37,286 nt of DNA, from IMG/VR virus record IMGVR_UViG_3300008110_000167, positions 1 through 37,286 of that record. One strand, given 5' to 3'. The number at the start of each line of letters is the position of its first letter. Within the stretch, counting starts at the first letter, position 1. The position numbers were made by a program, and so were the translations under genes. Below the pieces are notes generated by a model that was given only the letters and a program-made list of their open reading frames with translations, had not been told where the DNA came from and did no database searches. Source of the DNA: a virus. Shown in pieces: positions 20,150 to 28,389 of this stretch.

Positions 20150-20464
20150 TTACAGCCCGTCGCCGGGAGTCACATAGCAAACCGCAGTTCCAGAAGATGT
20201 TTTGCCAGTAAAGTAAGAATTAGGTAAAAATGTTAGCACTTGTTGCGTAGTTGGCAAAATAGGTACGCTAGTTACCACATTACCAGCATTAGCAACCGCC
20301 TCTCCGCTAGTAGCGCCAGAACCTATAAATACAGCAACATTACCAGCATTAACAATTCGATACTGATTGCCGCCAACAGAATCTGCTTGTACAGGTGTAG
20401 GCGCAGTGGTATCAGCGGTAAATGTTACAGTATTACCAAATTTAGTAAATGCTTGAATTCCCAT
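20150..20464 (-). CDS. Small beta-rich virion-type protein, 104 aa
   Basis: Ser/Thr/Val/Gly-rich protein: GNTVTFTADTTAPTPVQAD, YRIVNAGNVAVFIGSG, ending AVCYVTPGDGL. It is a likely paralogue of the protein at 12119-12466, which ends in YITPGEGF. It sits directly downstream of the three glycine-rich proteins and has AAGGAG before the ATG. Minor virion or tip protein is the natural guess. Confidence 0.62.
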   Translation of the reverse strand: MGIQAFTKFGNTVTFTADTTAPTPVQADSVGGNQYRIVNAGNVAVFIGSGATSGEAVANAGNVVTSVPILPTTQQVLTFLPNSYFTGKTSSGTAVCYVTPGDGL

Positions 20465-20473
20465 TTTTTCTCC

Positions 20474-21247
20474 TTACCAAGACCAAATAAATACTGCGCC
20501 ATCACCGCCGCGACCGCCTAAACCTGCGAGAACATTACTATTTGCACCGCCACCGCCGCCACAACCAACCCCACCATTACCACCATCACCACCAGCCACG
20601 CCAGTCCCACCACCGCCGCCAGCCCCACCAACGCCGATCATAATTGGTTGAGTAAGAAAAAACCCGTTGCCACCTTTGCCGCCAGTTGTGCCAGCTCCAC
20701 CTGAAATAGTTGGATAACCATAGTTCGGAGTAACACTGCCGCCATTTCCAGCAGTTGTACTTGAGCCGCCAGCCCCACCACTTAAAAATGTCGTTGTTGA
20801 TGCTGTAATTGACGTAGCAGCAGCTGCACCCGCTTGGCCAGCAATTGATTTAAAAATCCCGGCAGCCCCAAAATAATTATTGGTTGAAGCTGTTCCAGCG
20901 GTATTACTTGCAGCGCCGTTTGCCGTTAGTAGCGTATAGCCCGTCCCGTCTTTTGCTTGATAAATAATGGTCGTGTTACCTCCAGCAGAGTTGGATTGGC
21001 CACCAGCACCAATTGAAACGCGCAGTACATCAGGAATAAAAATAGCTGGCCCTATCCATTGTGTAACTGCGCCTGATCCTCCACCTGTTTGCGCCGAACC
21101 GGGCCTACCACCAGCGCCCGCCCCAATCAGCAGCATCCTGACCATGCTTGCGCCTCTTGGTTTTACCCAATCGCGCACAGTGCCGCCGCCGTAGAACTGC
21201 TGGTAGTTCGCGCCTTGCGGTGTAGGAAATCCAAATACGTCTAGCAT
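20474..21247 (-). CDS. Glycine-rich tail-tip-like protein 3, 257 aa
   Basis: Third of three tandem paralogues. N-terminus LDVFGFPTPQGANYQQFYGGGTVRDW in which PQGAN..Q.F is shared by all three; next WVKPRGASMVRMLLIGAGAGG (the W-KP-GAS-V---LIG-GG block), SGAVTQWIGPAIFIPDVLRVSIGAGG, then long Gly/Ala/Ser repeats and the common close GG-GAVFIWSW. Such glycine-rich domains (Gly_rich type) are found at tips of phage tail fibres, where polyglycine helices can form a receptor-binding sandwich. Role inferred from composition and from neighbouring fibre genes. Confidence 0.65.
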   Translation of the reverse strand: MLDVFGFPTPQGANYQQFYGGGTVRDWVKPRGASMVRMLLIGAGAGGRPGSAQTGGGSGAVTQWIGPAIFIPDVLRVSIGAGGQSNSAGGNTTIIYQAKDGTGYTLLTANGAASNTAGTASTNNYFGAAGIFKSIAGQAGAAAATSITASTTTFLSGGAGGSSTTAGNGGSVTPNYGYPTISGGAGTTGGKGGNGFFLTQPIMIGVGGAGGGGGTGVAGGDGGNGGVGCGGGGGANSNVLAGLGGRGGDGAVFIWSW

Positions 21248-21251
21248 TGCG

Positions 21252-21947
21252 TCACCATGTGATTATTACTACGAGGCCGTCGCCGCCAACTGAAACACCT
21301 GATGCATTACCGCCGCAGCCATTACCACCTCTGCCATTTGATGATGACCCTGAACCACCAAGACCAACAATTATTGGTTGCAACATAAAAAACCCATTAT
21401 TGTTTTGGGTGATTGAGTATCCGTAATTTCCAGTAACGCTTCCAGACCCTGAGCCACCTGACAAAAATGTCGTTGCTGACGCGCCTTGCGCACTACCGAT
21501 TGCAACGCCATCTTGTCCGGCAATTGATTGAAAAAATCCCATTGCAGTAAACGCATTTGCTGTCATTGCGGAACCAGCAACACCGCTGGCATTGAACCCA
21601 TTTTTCCCAAAATCAGCAGTCAATAACGTATACCCTGTAGTATTTTTTTGTTGATAAACAATAGATGATGCTGTGGCTTCAATATTCCCTGCATACCTGC
21701 CAGCTCTTCCAACATTAACACGCAACATATCGGGTATTAAAAATGCCGGGCACATGAAATTTGTTACTGCTCCGCTTCCTCCGGAAATTTGATTTCCAAC
21801 ATCTGCGCCCCATCCCCCGCCGCCAATCAGCGTAAACCAAACAAACGATGCGCCTTGTGGTTTGATCCAATCAGACGTAGTGCTACCTTCACTAAACATC
21901 TGAATATTCGCGCCCTGCGGTGTTGGGTAATTTATTGGATAGCTCAT
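21252..21947 (-). CDS. Glycine-rich tail-tip-like protein 2, 231 aa
   Basis: Second paralogue: YPTPQGANIQMFSEGSTTSDW, then WIKPQGASFVWFTLIGGGGWG, SGAVTNFMCPAFLIPDMLRVNVG, a Gly/Ser/Asn-rich body with FLSGGSGSGSV, and a close GDGLVVIITW. Blocks and their order match the two neighbours while the Gly-rich middle differs in length and sequence. Four bases separate it from paralogue 3 and one base from paralogue 1. Confidence 0.65.
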   Translation of the reverse strand: MSYPINYPTPQGANIQMFSEGSTTSDWIKPQGASFVWFTLIGGGGWGADVGNQISGGSGAVTNFMCPAFLIPDMLRVNVGRAGRYAGNIEATASSIVYQQKNTTGYTLLTADFGKNGFNASGVAGSAMTANAFTAMGFFQSIAGQDGVAIGSAQGASATTFLSGGSGSGSVTGNYGYSITQNNNGFFMLQPIIVGLGGSGSSSNGRGGNGCGGNASGVSVGGDGLVVIITW

Positions 21948-21948
21948 G

Positions 21949-22590
21949 TCACCAGCTCGCGATTAGAATCATGCCTTGACCGCCTCTTGCTCCATTCGAC
22001 GACCCGCCACCACATCCGATACCTCCTGCACCATCCCCAATTCCACCCATACCAACAATAATTGGCTGAAGTTGAAAATACCCACTGGCGTGATTAGGTG
22101 TTGGCGTTAATGTGTATCCATATTGACCAGAAATGGAATTTCCCGTCGCCGAGCCGCCTGTCAAAAATGTCGTTGAGCCAGTCGATGAAACTCCGGCAAT
22201 TGACTGAAAAAATCCAGAAGCGGCAAATTGGTTTGCCGTCATAGCAGACCCACCGCCTCCACCAGTTACACCGCCATTTGCATTTAATAAAATAACTCTT
22301 CCACCAGACCCGTAATAATAAACAAAAGTATCGTTTGCAAACCTTGCAGGAGACACTATTAAAGTGTCTGGAACATTAAGTGCTGACCCATACCAGACAG
22401 TTACTGATGCAGAACCACCTGACGATCCATTCCCGCCACCGCCGCCACCAATAAGAAGCATGTATACATTGCTCACTCCCCTTGGTTTTGACCAAGTAAG
22501 CTTTCCAGCGGTATTGGAGACATTTTGATCCCCGTAAAACGTCTGGATGTCGCAACCCTGCGGCTTGGCGATGTTGAACAGGTCAAGCAT
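21949..22590 (-). CDS. Glycine-rich tail-tip-like protein 1, 213 aa
   Basis: First paralogue: LFNIAKPQGCDIQTFYG, then WSKPRGVSNVYMLLIGGGGGG, SASVTVWYGSALNVPDTLIVS, Gly-rich middle, and the close GGQGMILIASW. The shared start, W-KP-G-S-V---LIGGGG block and end show common descent of all three. Its start shares a base with the stop of the gene upstream (TAATG). Receptor-binding or tip role inferred. Confidence 0.65.
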   Translation of the reverse strand: MLDLFNIAKPQGCDIQTFYGDQNVSNTAGKLTWSKPRGVSNVYMLLIGGGGGGNGSSGGSASVTVWYGSALNVPDTLIVSPARFANDTFVYYYGSGGRVILLNANGGVTGGGGGSAMTANQFAASGFFQSIAGVSSTGSTTFLTGGSATGNSISGQYGYTLTPTPNHASGYFQLQPIIVGMGGIGDGAGGIGCGGGSSNGARGGQGMILIASW

Positions 22591-22775
22591 TACTCAGCCC
22601 AAGATGGTTTTGCAGCATTGTCGTTGACGCAGGTGTACTCAACGATCTCATCGCCCACTGGAGTACCGTCAGCGCGATACACACCAATGTAGTTACCGTC
22701 AGCGTCGAGATGCGCATAGCCCTGCGAGCCATCAGAAAACTCTAGCTCGAACCAGCTATCAGTCTCGCGCCACAT
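22590..22775 (-). CDS. Hypothetical acidic protein, 61 aa
   Basis: The product (WRETDSWFELEFSDGSQGYAHLDADGNYIGVYRADGTPV) is a small acidic beta-rich domain with repeated DG turns. It is joined by TAATG overlaps to both neighbours, so it is translated with the glycine-rich and structural proteins. Perhaps a small tail or fibre-assembly protein. No family name given. Confidence 0.6.
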   Translation of the reverse strand: MWRETDSWFELEFSDGSQGYAHLDADGNYIGVYRADGTPVGDEIVEYTCVNDNAAKPSWAE

Positions 22776-23215
22776 TAGTAATCTCCTGCAATAGCAACCA
22801 CTGAATAACCAGTACCAGCAGAACCAGTAGAAGTACCAAACGTCACATACAGCAGATAGCTTGCATTCAAAGCAAAGTTCAGCGGCAACTCAAACACTGA
22901 AGTTGCTGCTGTTTGCGACAGTGTTACTGCTGGCAATGTAATTTCGTCATACAGCCAAGTATTTGTAGCATTAGTCGTAGTACTGCTTGAAATAAAGATA
23001 CGGCATACCGTAGCAGCAGGTGAACCTACAGGACGAAAACGAATCTTTTGTACATAGGAACCGTTCGCTCCAGCGGTAAATAGTTTGTAGATGTTTGCGC
23101 CAGTACCATCTAGCGCAGTATTTGCACTAGGGCCAACAATAAGGCCAGAGTTGTTGCTGGCAACAGATTGAACGTCACCGGCAATAGAATAAATTGGGGA
23201 AGTATTTGCTGGCAT
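22775..23215 (-). CDS. Beta-rich virion protein, 146 aa
   Basis: Thr/Ser/Ala-rich protein with a run of beta strands (IYKLFTAGANGSYVQKIRFRPV, CRIFISSSTTTNATNTWLYDEITLP, ASYLLYVTFGTS). This composition is usual for minor virion or tail-spike-associated proteins of phages. It lies between the repeat fibre gene and the glycine-rich proteins. The start has GAGGTAAC upstream. Confidence 0.6.
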   Translation of the reverse strand: MPANTSPIYSIAGDVQSVASNNSGLIVGPSANTALDGTGANIYKLFTAGANGSYVQKIRFRPVGSPAATVCRIFISSSTTTNATNTWLYDEITLPAVTLSQTAATSVFELPLNFALNASYLLYVTFGTSTGSAGTGYSVVAIAGDY

Positions 23216-23224
23216 TTGTTACCT

Positions 23225-24460
23225 CTACGGAAGAATGCAGTTAATAGAAATAGCCCTAACAAGACCAATAGATGTTGTACTACCGCCACCAGTAGCAGAC
23301 AATGTTCCACCAGTAAATGACAAACCAGTACCAACAGTTACATTAGCAAAACCACCTGATCCACTTCCATAAAGAATAGAAGTTCCTGATGTTGCTGGAG
23401 CATAGTCAGTGCCAGCAGATGCAGCACTAATTGATGTTCCATTTCCTTTAAGAACACCAGTTACAGATGTTGATAATGTAATTGCCGCATTAGTAGTTGA
23501 GTTTGCAACTGTTCCGGCAAATCCATTTGCAGTAACAATGGATACATTGCTTACAGTTCCGCTTCCACCACCACCAGTAGCAGAAAGAGTGCCACCAACA
23601 AAGGTAAGGTTTGTTCCGATAGTTACGTTAGCAAAACCACCAGAACCATCACCATACAATATAGATGTTCCGCTAGTTGCTGGCGCGTAATCAACTCCAG
23701 AAGAAGCAGCAGATAATGCAGTACCATTACCTTTTACCAATCCAGTAACGGTTGTTGAAAGTGTTATTGCGGCATTAGTCGTTGAATTAGCTACAGTGCC
23801 AGCTAATCCGTTAGCTGAAACCACGGACACATTACTAACTGTTCCACCTGTTCCAGTGGCAGATAATGTGCCTCCAGCAAAAGAAACTCCAGAACCAATA
23901 GTGACGCTACTAAATCCACCAGCGCCGTTACCATACAAAATGCTAGTACCAGATGTAGCTGGAGCGTAGTCTGTTCCTGCCGCAGCATTTGCCAAAGCTC
24001 CGCCAGAGTTAGCCTTCAAAATTGCTGTGCCACTAGGAGGCGCAAGATAGTCTGTTCCTGCCGTAGCTGTAGCAATAGAACCAGTTCCGTTACCTTTTAA
24101 CAGCGAACCAGAAGGAATTGTGACAAGTCCAGTGCCACCTTGCGGAACAGTTAAAGTTGTAGAAAGACTTGTAATGTTGGCGTTAGTTAGCGTTAAGTTT
24201 CCAATACTTGTAATCGTGCCGCCAAGCGATACAGACGTATTTCCAATGGTTACTGAGCTATTTGCAAGATAATTGTTTGGAAATGCAGAAGCTACGCTCG
24301 ACAAAGTTACGTTTGCAAACGTCATGTTATTCAGCGTAGTAACCGAGTTACCAAGCTGAACGGCAGTATTGCCAATAGTAATCGGGGTAGCGAAATTATT
24401 ATCTAGGTCAGATAACGCAATCGTTACTGTTGCATTAGCAAAAGTATTTGGCACAGGCAT
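23225..24460 (-). CDS. Repeat-containing tail fibre-like protein, 411 aa
   Basis: Low-complexity Thr/Ser/Gly/Asn/Val protein of fibre type. Residues 1-110 hold short Asn/Thr strands (ITIGNTAVQLG, VTIGNTSVSLG). From about 160 a unit of about 94 residues occurs three times; each begins G(T/V)DYAPATSGTSILYG (162, 255, 350) and contains F.GGTLSATG. Between them lies VSNVS(V/I)V(S/T)ANG(L/F)AGTVANST. Such repeats probably form beta-solenoid or trimeric shaft segments. No C-terminal chaperone or lectin domain is seen, so the receptor-binding part may be the glycine-rich proteins downstream. Confidence 0.7.
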   Translation of the reverse strand: MPVPNTFANATVTIALSDLDNNFATPITIGNTAVQLGNSVTTLNNMTFANVTLSSVASAFPNNYLANSSVTIGNTSVSLGGTITSIGNLTLTNANITSLSTTLTVPQGGTGLVTIPSGSLLKGNGTGSIATATAGTDYLAPPSGTAILKANSGGALANAAAGTDYAPATSGTSILYGNGAGGFSSVTIGSGVSFAGGTLSATGTGGTVSNVSVVSANGLAGTVANSTTNAAITLSTTVTGLVKGNGTALSAASSGVDYAPATSGTSILYGDGSGGFANVTIGTNLTFVGGTLSATGGGGSGTVSNVSIVTANGFAGTVANSTTNAAITLSTSVTGVLKGNGTSISAASAGTDYAPATSGTSILYGSGSGGFANVTVGTGLSFTGGTLSATGGGSTTSIGLVRAISINCILP

Positions 24461-26437
24461 TTAGAACCTCGTCCTTAATTCATGTTCAAACTGGAAGCCG
24501 TTAATAACAATCGGCGTTGAATTGCTATTAATGGTTATTCCTAAGTATTTGCCCCACATCTCAGCATCAGACTTGTATAGATAATAACCAGCGCCCGGAG
24601 ATGTTCCGCTAACCCAACCAACAATATCGCCTAAATTATTAGTCCAATTGACTTCTTGTAACGCATTATTAAGCCAAGCAATTGTGTTGATAAACGTAAT
24701 TTCTGGAGACTGCGCTGACTCAGAGTCAACATAAGCACTCATCTCAGTTGGAATAGAACCTAGAGTTGCCTCAATACCAATCTTCAGTGCTTGTTTATCT
24801 CTAATCGGATCGCCCATCGCATCCAATGCTGTTTCAAGAATAATATCTACTGGAGTGGTTGCGTCAGCATAAAGCTTTACAAGATTGGTTCCGTTAGTTC
24901 CAAACATTTCTAACTTACCAGCAGTAGAAATAGGAACAATCAGTTTTACTTCCGACTGATTAGAAAAGAACCACTTCTTCTCAAAGAAAACGGCCTGAAC
25001 AAAACGATAAGTACCGTTATCGTTGTACCTAATATTAAAGGCTGCACAAAGAATATTGTTTAGCAGAACCTGACCGCCAGTAACTTTGGCGGTTGTAAAG
25101 TCAATATCAGGGAATATCCCATCCAGCGCATCTGAAATCTTAGATGTTGTCGATCCAACCAGCGCGTACACGCCGTACTCGTTCATAAACAGAACAGAAC
25201 GGAAGTACGGGAATATTGCGTATTGCAAACGTGAACCAACAGACGCGCTAATGTTGGTATTTGTAAATAATGTGATGCCGCTAGTGTCTACTCGTACATC
25301 AGAGAAGACGTTAATGCTGTCTTCGCCAAAAATATACAAAAAGTTGTTGGCAGACAGAAGCTGAGTAATGTTGCTTCTTAGTGTTGCATCTGAGATAGTA
25401 AATGTGCCAGAAGACAGGCTTACAAAGTCTGAGTAAGAGCCAGCGGCAGAGTACGAAATAGAGCGACCCTGAGCCACCCAAGTGCGTCCTGAGAACGTCT
25501 GGATGCCAGTTATAGGGTTTGTGTTGATAATCGCCTTAGCGGACGCATTAGACCCGCCACCGCCGGTAATCGTCACCGAGATATTGGCTGAGTTGGTATA
25601 ACCAGTACCCGGATTGGTCATGATTACCTGAGTTACCTGACCACCAGCCAAAATAGCAGTTGCAGCAGCGTTAGAACCGCCACCACCGCTAATAGTCACA
25701 ACCGTATTCGACGAGTTTGTATAGCCTGTGCCGCCGTTAGTAACCAGAACGCTAACCGTTCCAGTTTTAAACGTAGTAATTCCAGCAACAACAGTGGCAT
25801 TAGCGCCTCCACCGCCAGATATGGTCACGGTAGGTGCGCTTGTGTATCCGCTACCAGCCTCAGTGATGATAATGCTGCTGACTACGTTGGCCGTAATAAC
25901 CGCTTCCGCTTCAGCCTGAGTACCACCAGTTTGATCTGGCGCAGAAATAACTACAGAAGGCGTAGTTGCGTAGCCAGTGCCAGCATTCGTTATACCTATA
26001 AACCCAACAGAACCGATAGATATAAGGTTAGTACCATCCCAACTGTAGACACCGTTATCGGGATCACCAATCAGTACGCGCTCATCACGATACTGAGTAA
26101 TGTTGACCCTAGAATTAGAGAAAGTGCCAGCAATGGCAACATTTCCCTTTGTGTTTGTCTCAATATCAACGTATTCAGCACGACCATCTTCCTGAAACGC
26201 CAACAAGTAATCTTTGTTGTTAATGTTTGCAGACAGAATTGATGTTGCTACGTTGCCAAACGTAACTGCTGTGTTGGACTGACCCGGCAAAGTCTTGATG
26301 TTTGCATAGCCAATCGGCATTGCATTCTCAAGCCAAGAAAATTCTCCATCCTCAAGCGCAGTGCGGTTAGCCTTCGTGTTTACGCCACGAAATTGCTTGA
26401 TGACCCTATACGACTTTTTCTGTTCAGCCGCAGCCAT
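24461..26437 (-). CDS. Tail hub or nozzle-like structural protein with GTGY repeats, 658 aa
   Basis: The N-terminus (YRVIKQFRGVNTKANRTAL, EFSWLENAMPIGYANIKTLPG) matches a large phage structural protein group related to tail stabilisation or hub proteins of short-tailed phages; the body has the WD-like beta pattern (YLLAFQEDGRAEYVD, VYSWDG, FLYIFGEDSINVFSDV). At about residues 148-304 four copies of an I.NAGTGY...P.V.ISGGGG.NA.A.A unit are inserted, a beta repeat found in many phage structural proteins. The gene lies between connector and fibre genes, three bases or fewer from each. The exact position in the tail is inferred. Confidence 0.7.
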   Translation of the reverse strand: MAAAEQKKSYRVIKQFRGVNTKANRTALEDGEFSWLENAMPIGYANIKTLPGQSNTAVTFGNVATSILSANINNKDYLLAFQEDGRAEYVDIETNTKGNVAIAGTFSNSRVNITQYRDERVLIGDPDNGVYSWDGTNLISIGSVGFIGITNAGTGYATTPSVVISAPDQTGGTQAEAEAVITANVVSSIIITEAGSGYTSAPTVTISGGGGANATVVAGITTFKTGTVSVLVTNGGTGYTNSSNTVVTISGGGGSNAAATAILAGGQVTQVIMTNPGTGYTNSANISVTITGGGGSNASAKAIINTNPITGIQTFSGRTWVAQGRSISYSAAGSYSDFVSLSSGTFTISDATLRSNITQLLSANNFLYIFGEDSINVFSDVRVDTSGITLFTNTNISASVGSRLQYAIFPYFRSVLFMNEYGVYALVGSTTSKISDALDGIFPDIDFTTAKVTGGQVLLNNILCAAFNIRYNDNGTYRFVQAVFFEKKWFFSNQSEVKLIVPISTAGKLEMFGTNGTNLVKLYADATTPVDIILETALDAMGDPIRDKQALKIGIEATLGSIPTEMSAYVDSESAQSPEITFINTIAWLNNALQEVNWTNNLGDIVGWVSGTSPGAGYYLYKSDAEMWGKYLGITINSNSTPIVINGFQFEHELRTRF

Positions 26438-26439
26438 GA

Positions 26440-27285
26440 TTAGTACGGAGTGCTGTAGGGGTTAGGAATACGCCGTGTCATGGTAGTTGCCAAGACACTA
26501 CGAACTTCTTGTATGTATTGTTGTTTATAAATTTCAGATTCGCCATAGCTTTGCTCTTTAAACTTGGCTTTATGTGCAGCAAAGTATGCAACTGGCGTTG
26601 TATAAGGTTCAATAATGGTATCAACCTCAGCTCCAGCAACCAAATCATCAGGCAATACTACGGTATCCATCTCAATGGTATAGACCTGATCTGGCACTGG
26701 AGAGATAAATGCAGTTTGCTGACCATAAACACTAAAAGCTACCGGCCTACCAACGTAGTTTTGCCAGTAACGCAACTGTGCGTTGAACTGTGTCCACGGC
26801 AAATACTGTAGCGGAACCCGACTATTACCCCAATAAAGGTTGATATTTAGAATATCAATCGTATTTATGCTGTCAGGAAACGCTGCATATGATAGTTTTT
26901 CGCAGTTACCTGCGTATTGCAGAGTTGCCGTGCCGTTAGTAAACGTGGCAGCAGGGGGGTACACATCGTTTGATGCCGGGTAAGGCGGTGCTGTATCTCC
27001 CAAAATGCCAGCAACGGTCACTTTGTAGATAAAGATATTCGAGAAAATGTAATCATCCTGTGCAACCGTAGCACCAGCAGACCAAGCTACTGGATTAGCG
27101 CCACCCGCAACAGGAGACATTGGGGTTTGTGAAACTTGGATTTTGCGAAGGCAACCAGTATCTCTGACTGTTTGCTTACGGCCTTCATTAATGTAGTCCG
27201 TTAGCTCAGAGTCAGAATAGAAGTTTCCGTTAGCATCATGTAGCAGCCGACGGACTTCCGTAATGTAACCGGATAAAGTTGCCAT
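26440..27285 (-). CDS. Head-tail connector or tail-tube-like protein, 281 aa
   Basis: N-terminal helices (LSGYITEVRRLLHDANGNFYSDSELTDYINEGRKQTVRD, about 4-42) resemble the helical start of phage head-completion proteins of the P22 gp4 kind, with the pattern of a first helix, a loop with FY(S)D, then a helix with YIN.A/GR. The rest is beta-rich (PDQVYTIEMDTVVLPDDLV, YTTPVAYFAAHKAKFKEQSYGESEIYKQQY). Between capsid-associated genes and the tail hub this is the expected place of the connector ring. Family match is by pattern only. Confidence 0.62.
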   Translation of the reverse strand: MATLSGYITEVRRLLHDANGNFYSDSELTDYINEGRKQTVRDTGCLRKIQVSQTPMSPVAGGANPVAWSAGATVAQDDYIFSNIFIYKVTVAGILGDTAPPYPASNDVYPPAATFTNGTATLQYAGNCEKLSYAAFPDSINTIDILNINLYWGNSRVPLQYLPWTQFNAQLRYWQNYVGRPVAFSVYGQQTAFISPVPDQVYTIEMDTVVLPDDLVAGAEVDTIIEPYTTPVAYFAAHKAKFKEQSYGESEIYKQQYIQEVRSVLATTMTRRIPNPYSTPY

Positions 27286-27298
27286 TTAGTTGCCATAT

Positions 27299-27637
27299 TT
27301 AAGCGGCTTTTTCGACTTTTCGCCCCGCCCCCCGTAAAGGGATAGGCGGGGGTACTTGGTCAATCGCCGGGGATAAGGAGCGATCCTGTGCTGGCTTAGA
27401 CTCAGTAATGCTAAATTTTGCAAGAATTTCCAATCCAGCAGGAATGTCATTCTTTGTTTTAGCAAAACCAAGCCTAGCCAAAAACGGTTCTTTATCTTCA
27501 GAACCGTAACCGAATATGTGACGGGCGACTTCTACAGGAATCTCTACCGACTCGTTCACAGGGAAAGTGTACGGCTTAAATGCGTATTCGTCGATCAGAG
27601 GTTTATCACTCCGATTGGTCACATAAACAGTTGTCAT
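27299..27637 (-). CDS. Hypothetical head-region protein, 112 aa
   Basis: N-terminal half is beta-like (TVYVTNRSDKPLIDEYAFKPYTFPVNESVEIPVEVARHIFG), C-terminal third is Pro-rich and basic (PAIDQVPPPIPLRGAGRK). Proteins with a YVTN.S...I.D.Y....Y.F.P...V.IP...A.HIFG pattern are common in phage structural operons just after minor head genes; function unknown. Overlaps the upstream gene by 4 bases. Confidence 0.62.
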   Translation of the reverse strand: MTTVYVTNRSDKPLIDEYAFKPYTFPVNESVEIPVEVARHIFGYGSEDKEPFLARLGFAKTKNDIPAGLEILAKFSITESKPAQDRSLSPAIDQVPPPIPLRGAGRKVEKAA

Positions 27638-28044
27638 AGAGCTACTACGTCACCGTAAATAACAATGTCGCAAGTTCCACCAGATACTGCGGCTGGCACG
27701 TTGACGTACAACGAACCAGACGAGTAAACGGTAGTAGCAGCGCCAGCAGCAAGAGTTAAGTCTTGATACGTAGAGGTGCTAGTTACGTTGCTTAGCGTCG
27801 TCAGTGACGCAACCGCATTTGATGTGTTACCGTCATTAGATGTAGTAACAGTCACATTTGCGGTTGCAATCGACTTATTTGCATTAGCTACCGTAATCCT
27901 GCGAACAATGTATGAACTTGCACCGACAATGGGAATTTGGGCTGCTGCATTGGCAACCGAACCGACATTAACGGTTACAGAACGACCAAGTGCAAAGTTA
28001 CCAAAGCCATTGGGGTACAGCGATCCTACATGGTTAGCATTCAT
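27634..28044 (-). CDS. Beta-rich minor head protein, 136 aa
   Basis: Ala/Val/Thr/Ser-rich strands throughout (RSVTVNVGSVANAAAQIPIVGASSYIVRRITVANAN, NVTVTTSNDGNTSNAV, TVYSSGSLYVNVP, CDIVIYGDVVAL). Typical for capsid decoration or minor head proteins. Lies two genes after the capsid gene. Overlaps the downstream gene by 4 bases. Confidence 0.6.
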   Translation of the reverse strand: MNANHVGSLYPNGFGNFALGRSVTVNVGSVANAAAQIPIVGASSYIVRRITVANANKSIATANVTVTTSNDGNTSNAVASLTTLSNVTSTSTYQDLTLAAGAATTVYSSGSLYVNVPAAVSGGTCDIVIYGDVVAL

Positions 28045-28053
28045 GCTGGCTCC

Positions 28054-28377
28054 TTATGCGTAAGTCTCGCTAACTGCCTGACCACTATTCACTTGGAACA
28101 GTGTAATGGTCGGAGTGCCAGAGAGAACATTTGCACGGACGTTAATGCCATCAGAGACAAAGTAGCCGCCAGTGTTATTGGCAACCACAACTGCCCACGA
28201 AGCATTACTGATGTTGCCAGTAGTGTTCGTATTCAGCTCAATGGTGACGTTTGCAGTCGGAGCAATGTAGTAATCGCCAGCAGGAACTGCGGCAGTTGCC
28301 GTTCCAGCAGCATACGCTTGGAAAAAAGCACCGGCAGCGTTAGTTGCTGCACCTGCGACTAGGATTTTGTTAGACAT
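28054..28377 (-). CDS. Candidate capsid decoration protein, 107 aa
   Basis: Small Ala/Thr/Val-rich beta protein (GAGAFFQ-like start AGAATNAAGAFFQAYAAG, then DYYIAPTANVTIELNTN, SWAVVVANNTGGYFVSDG, FQVNSGQAVSETYA). It follows the capsid gene by 12 bases, a place often held by a head-decoration protein. No specific family motif. Start preceded by AAGGAGAAATAGTC. Confidence 0.6.
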   Translation of the reverse strand: MSNKILVAGAATNAAGAFFQAYAAGTATAAVPAGDYYIAPTANVTIELNTNTTGNISNASWAVVVANNTGGYFVSDGINVRANVLSGTPTITLFQVNSGQAVSETYA

Positions 28378-28389
28378 GACTATTTCTCC

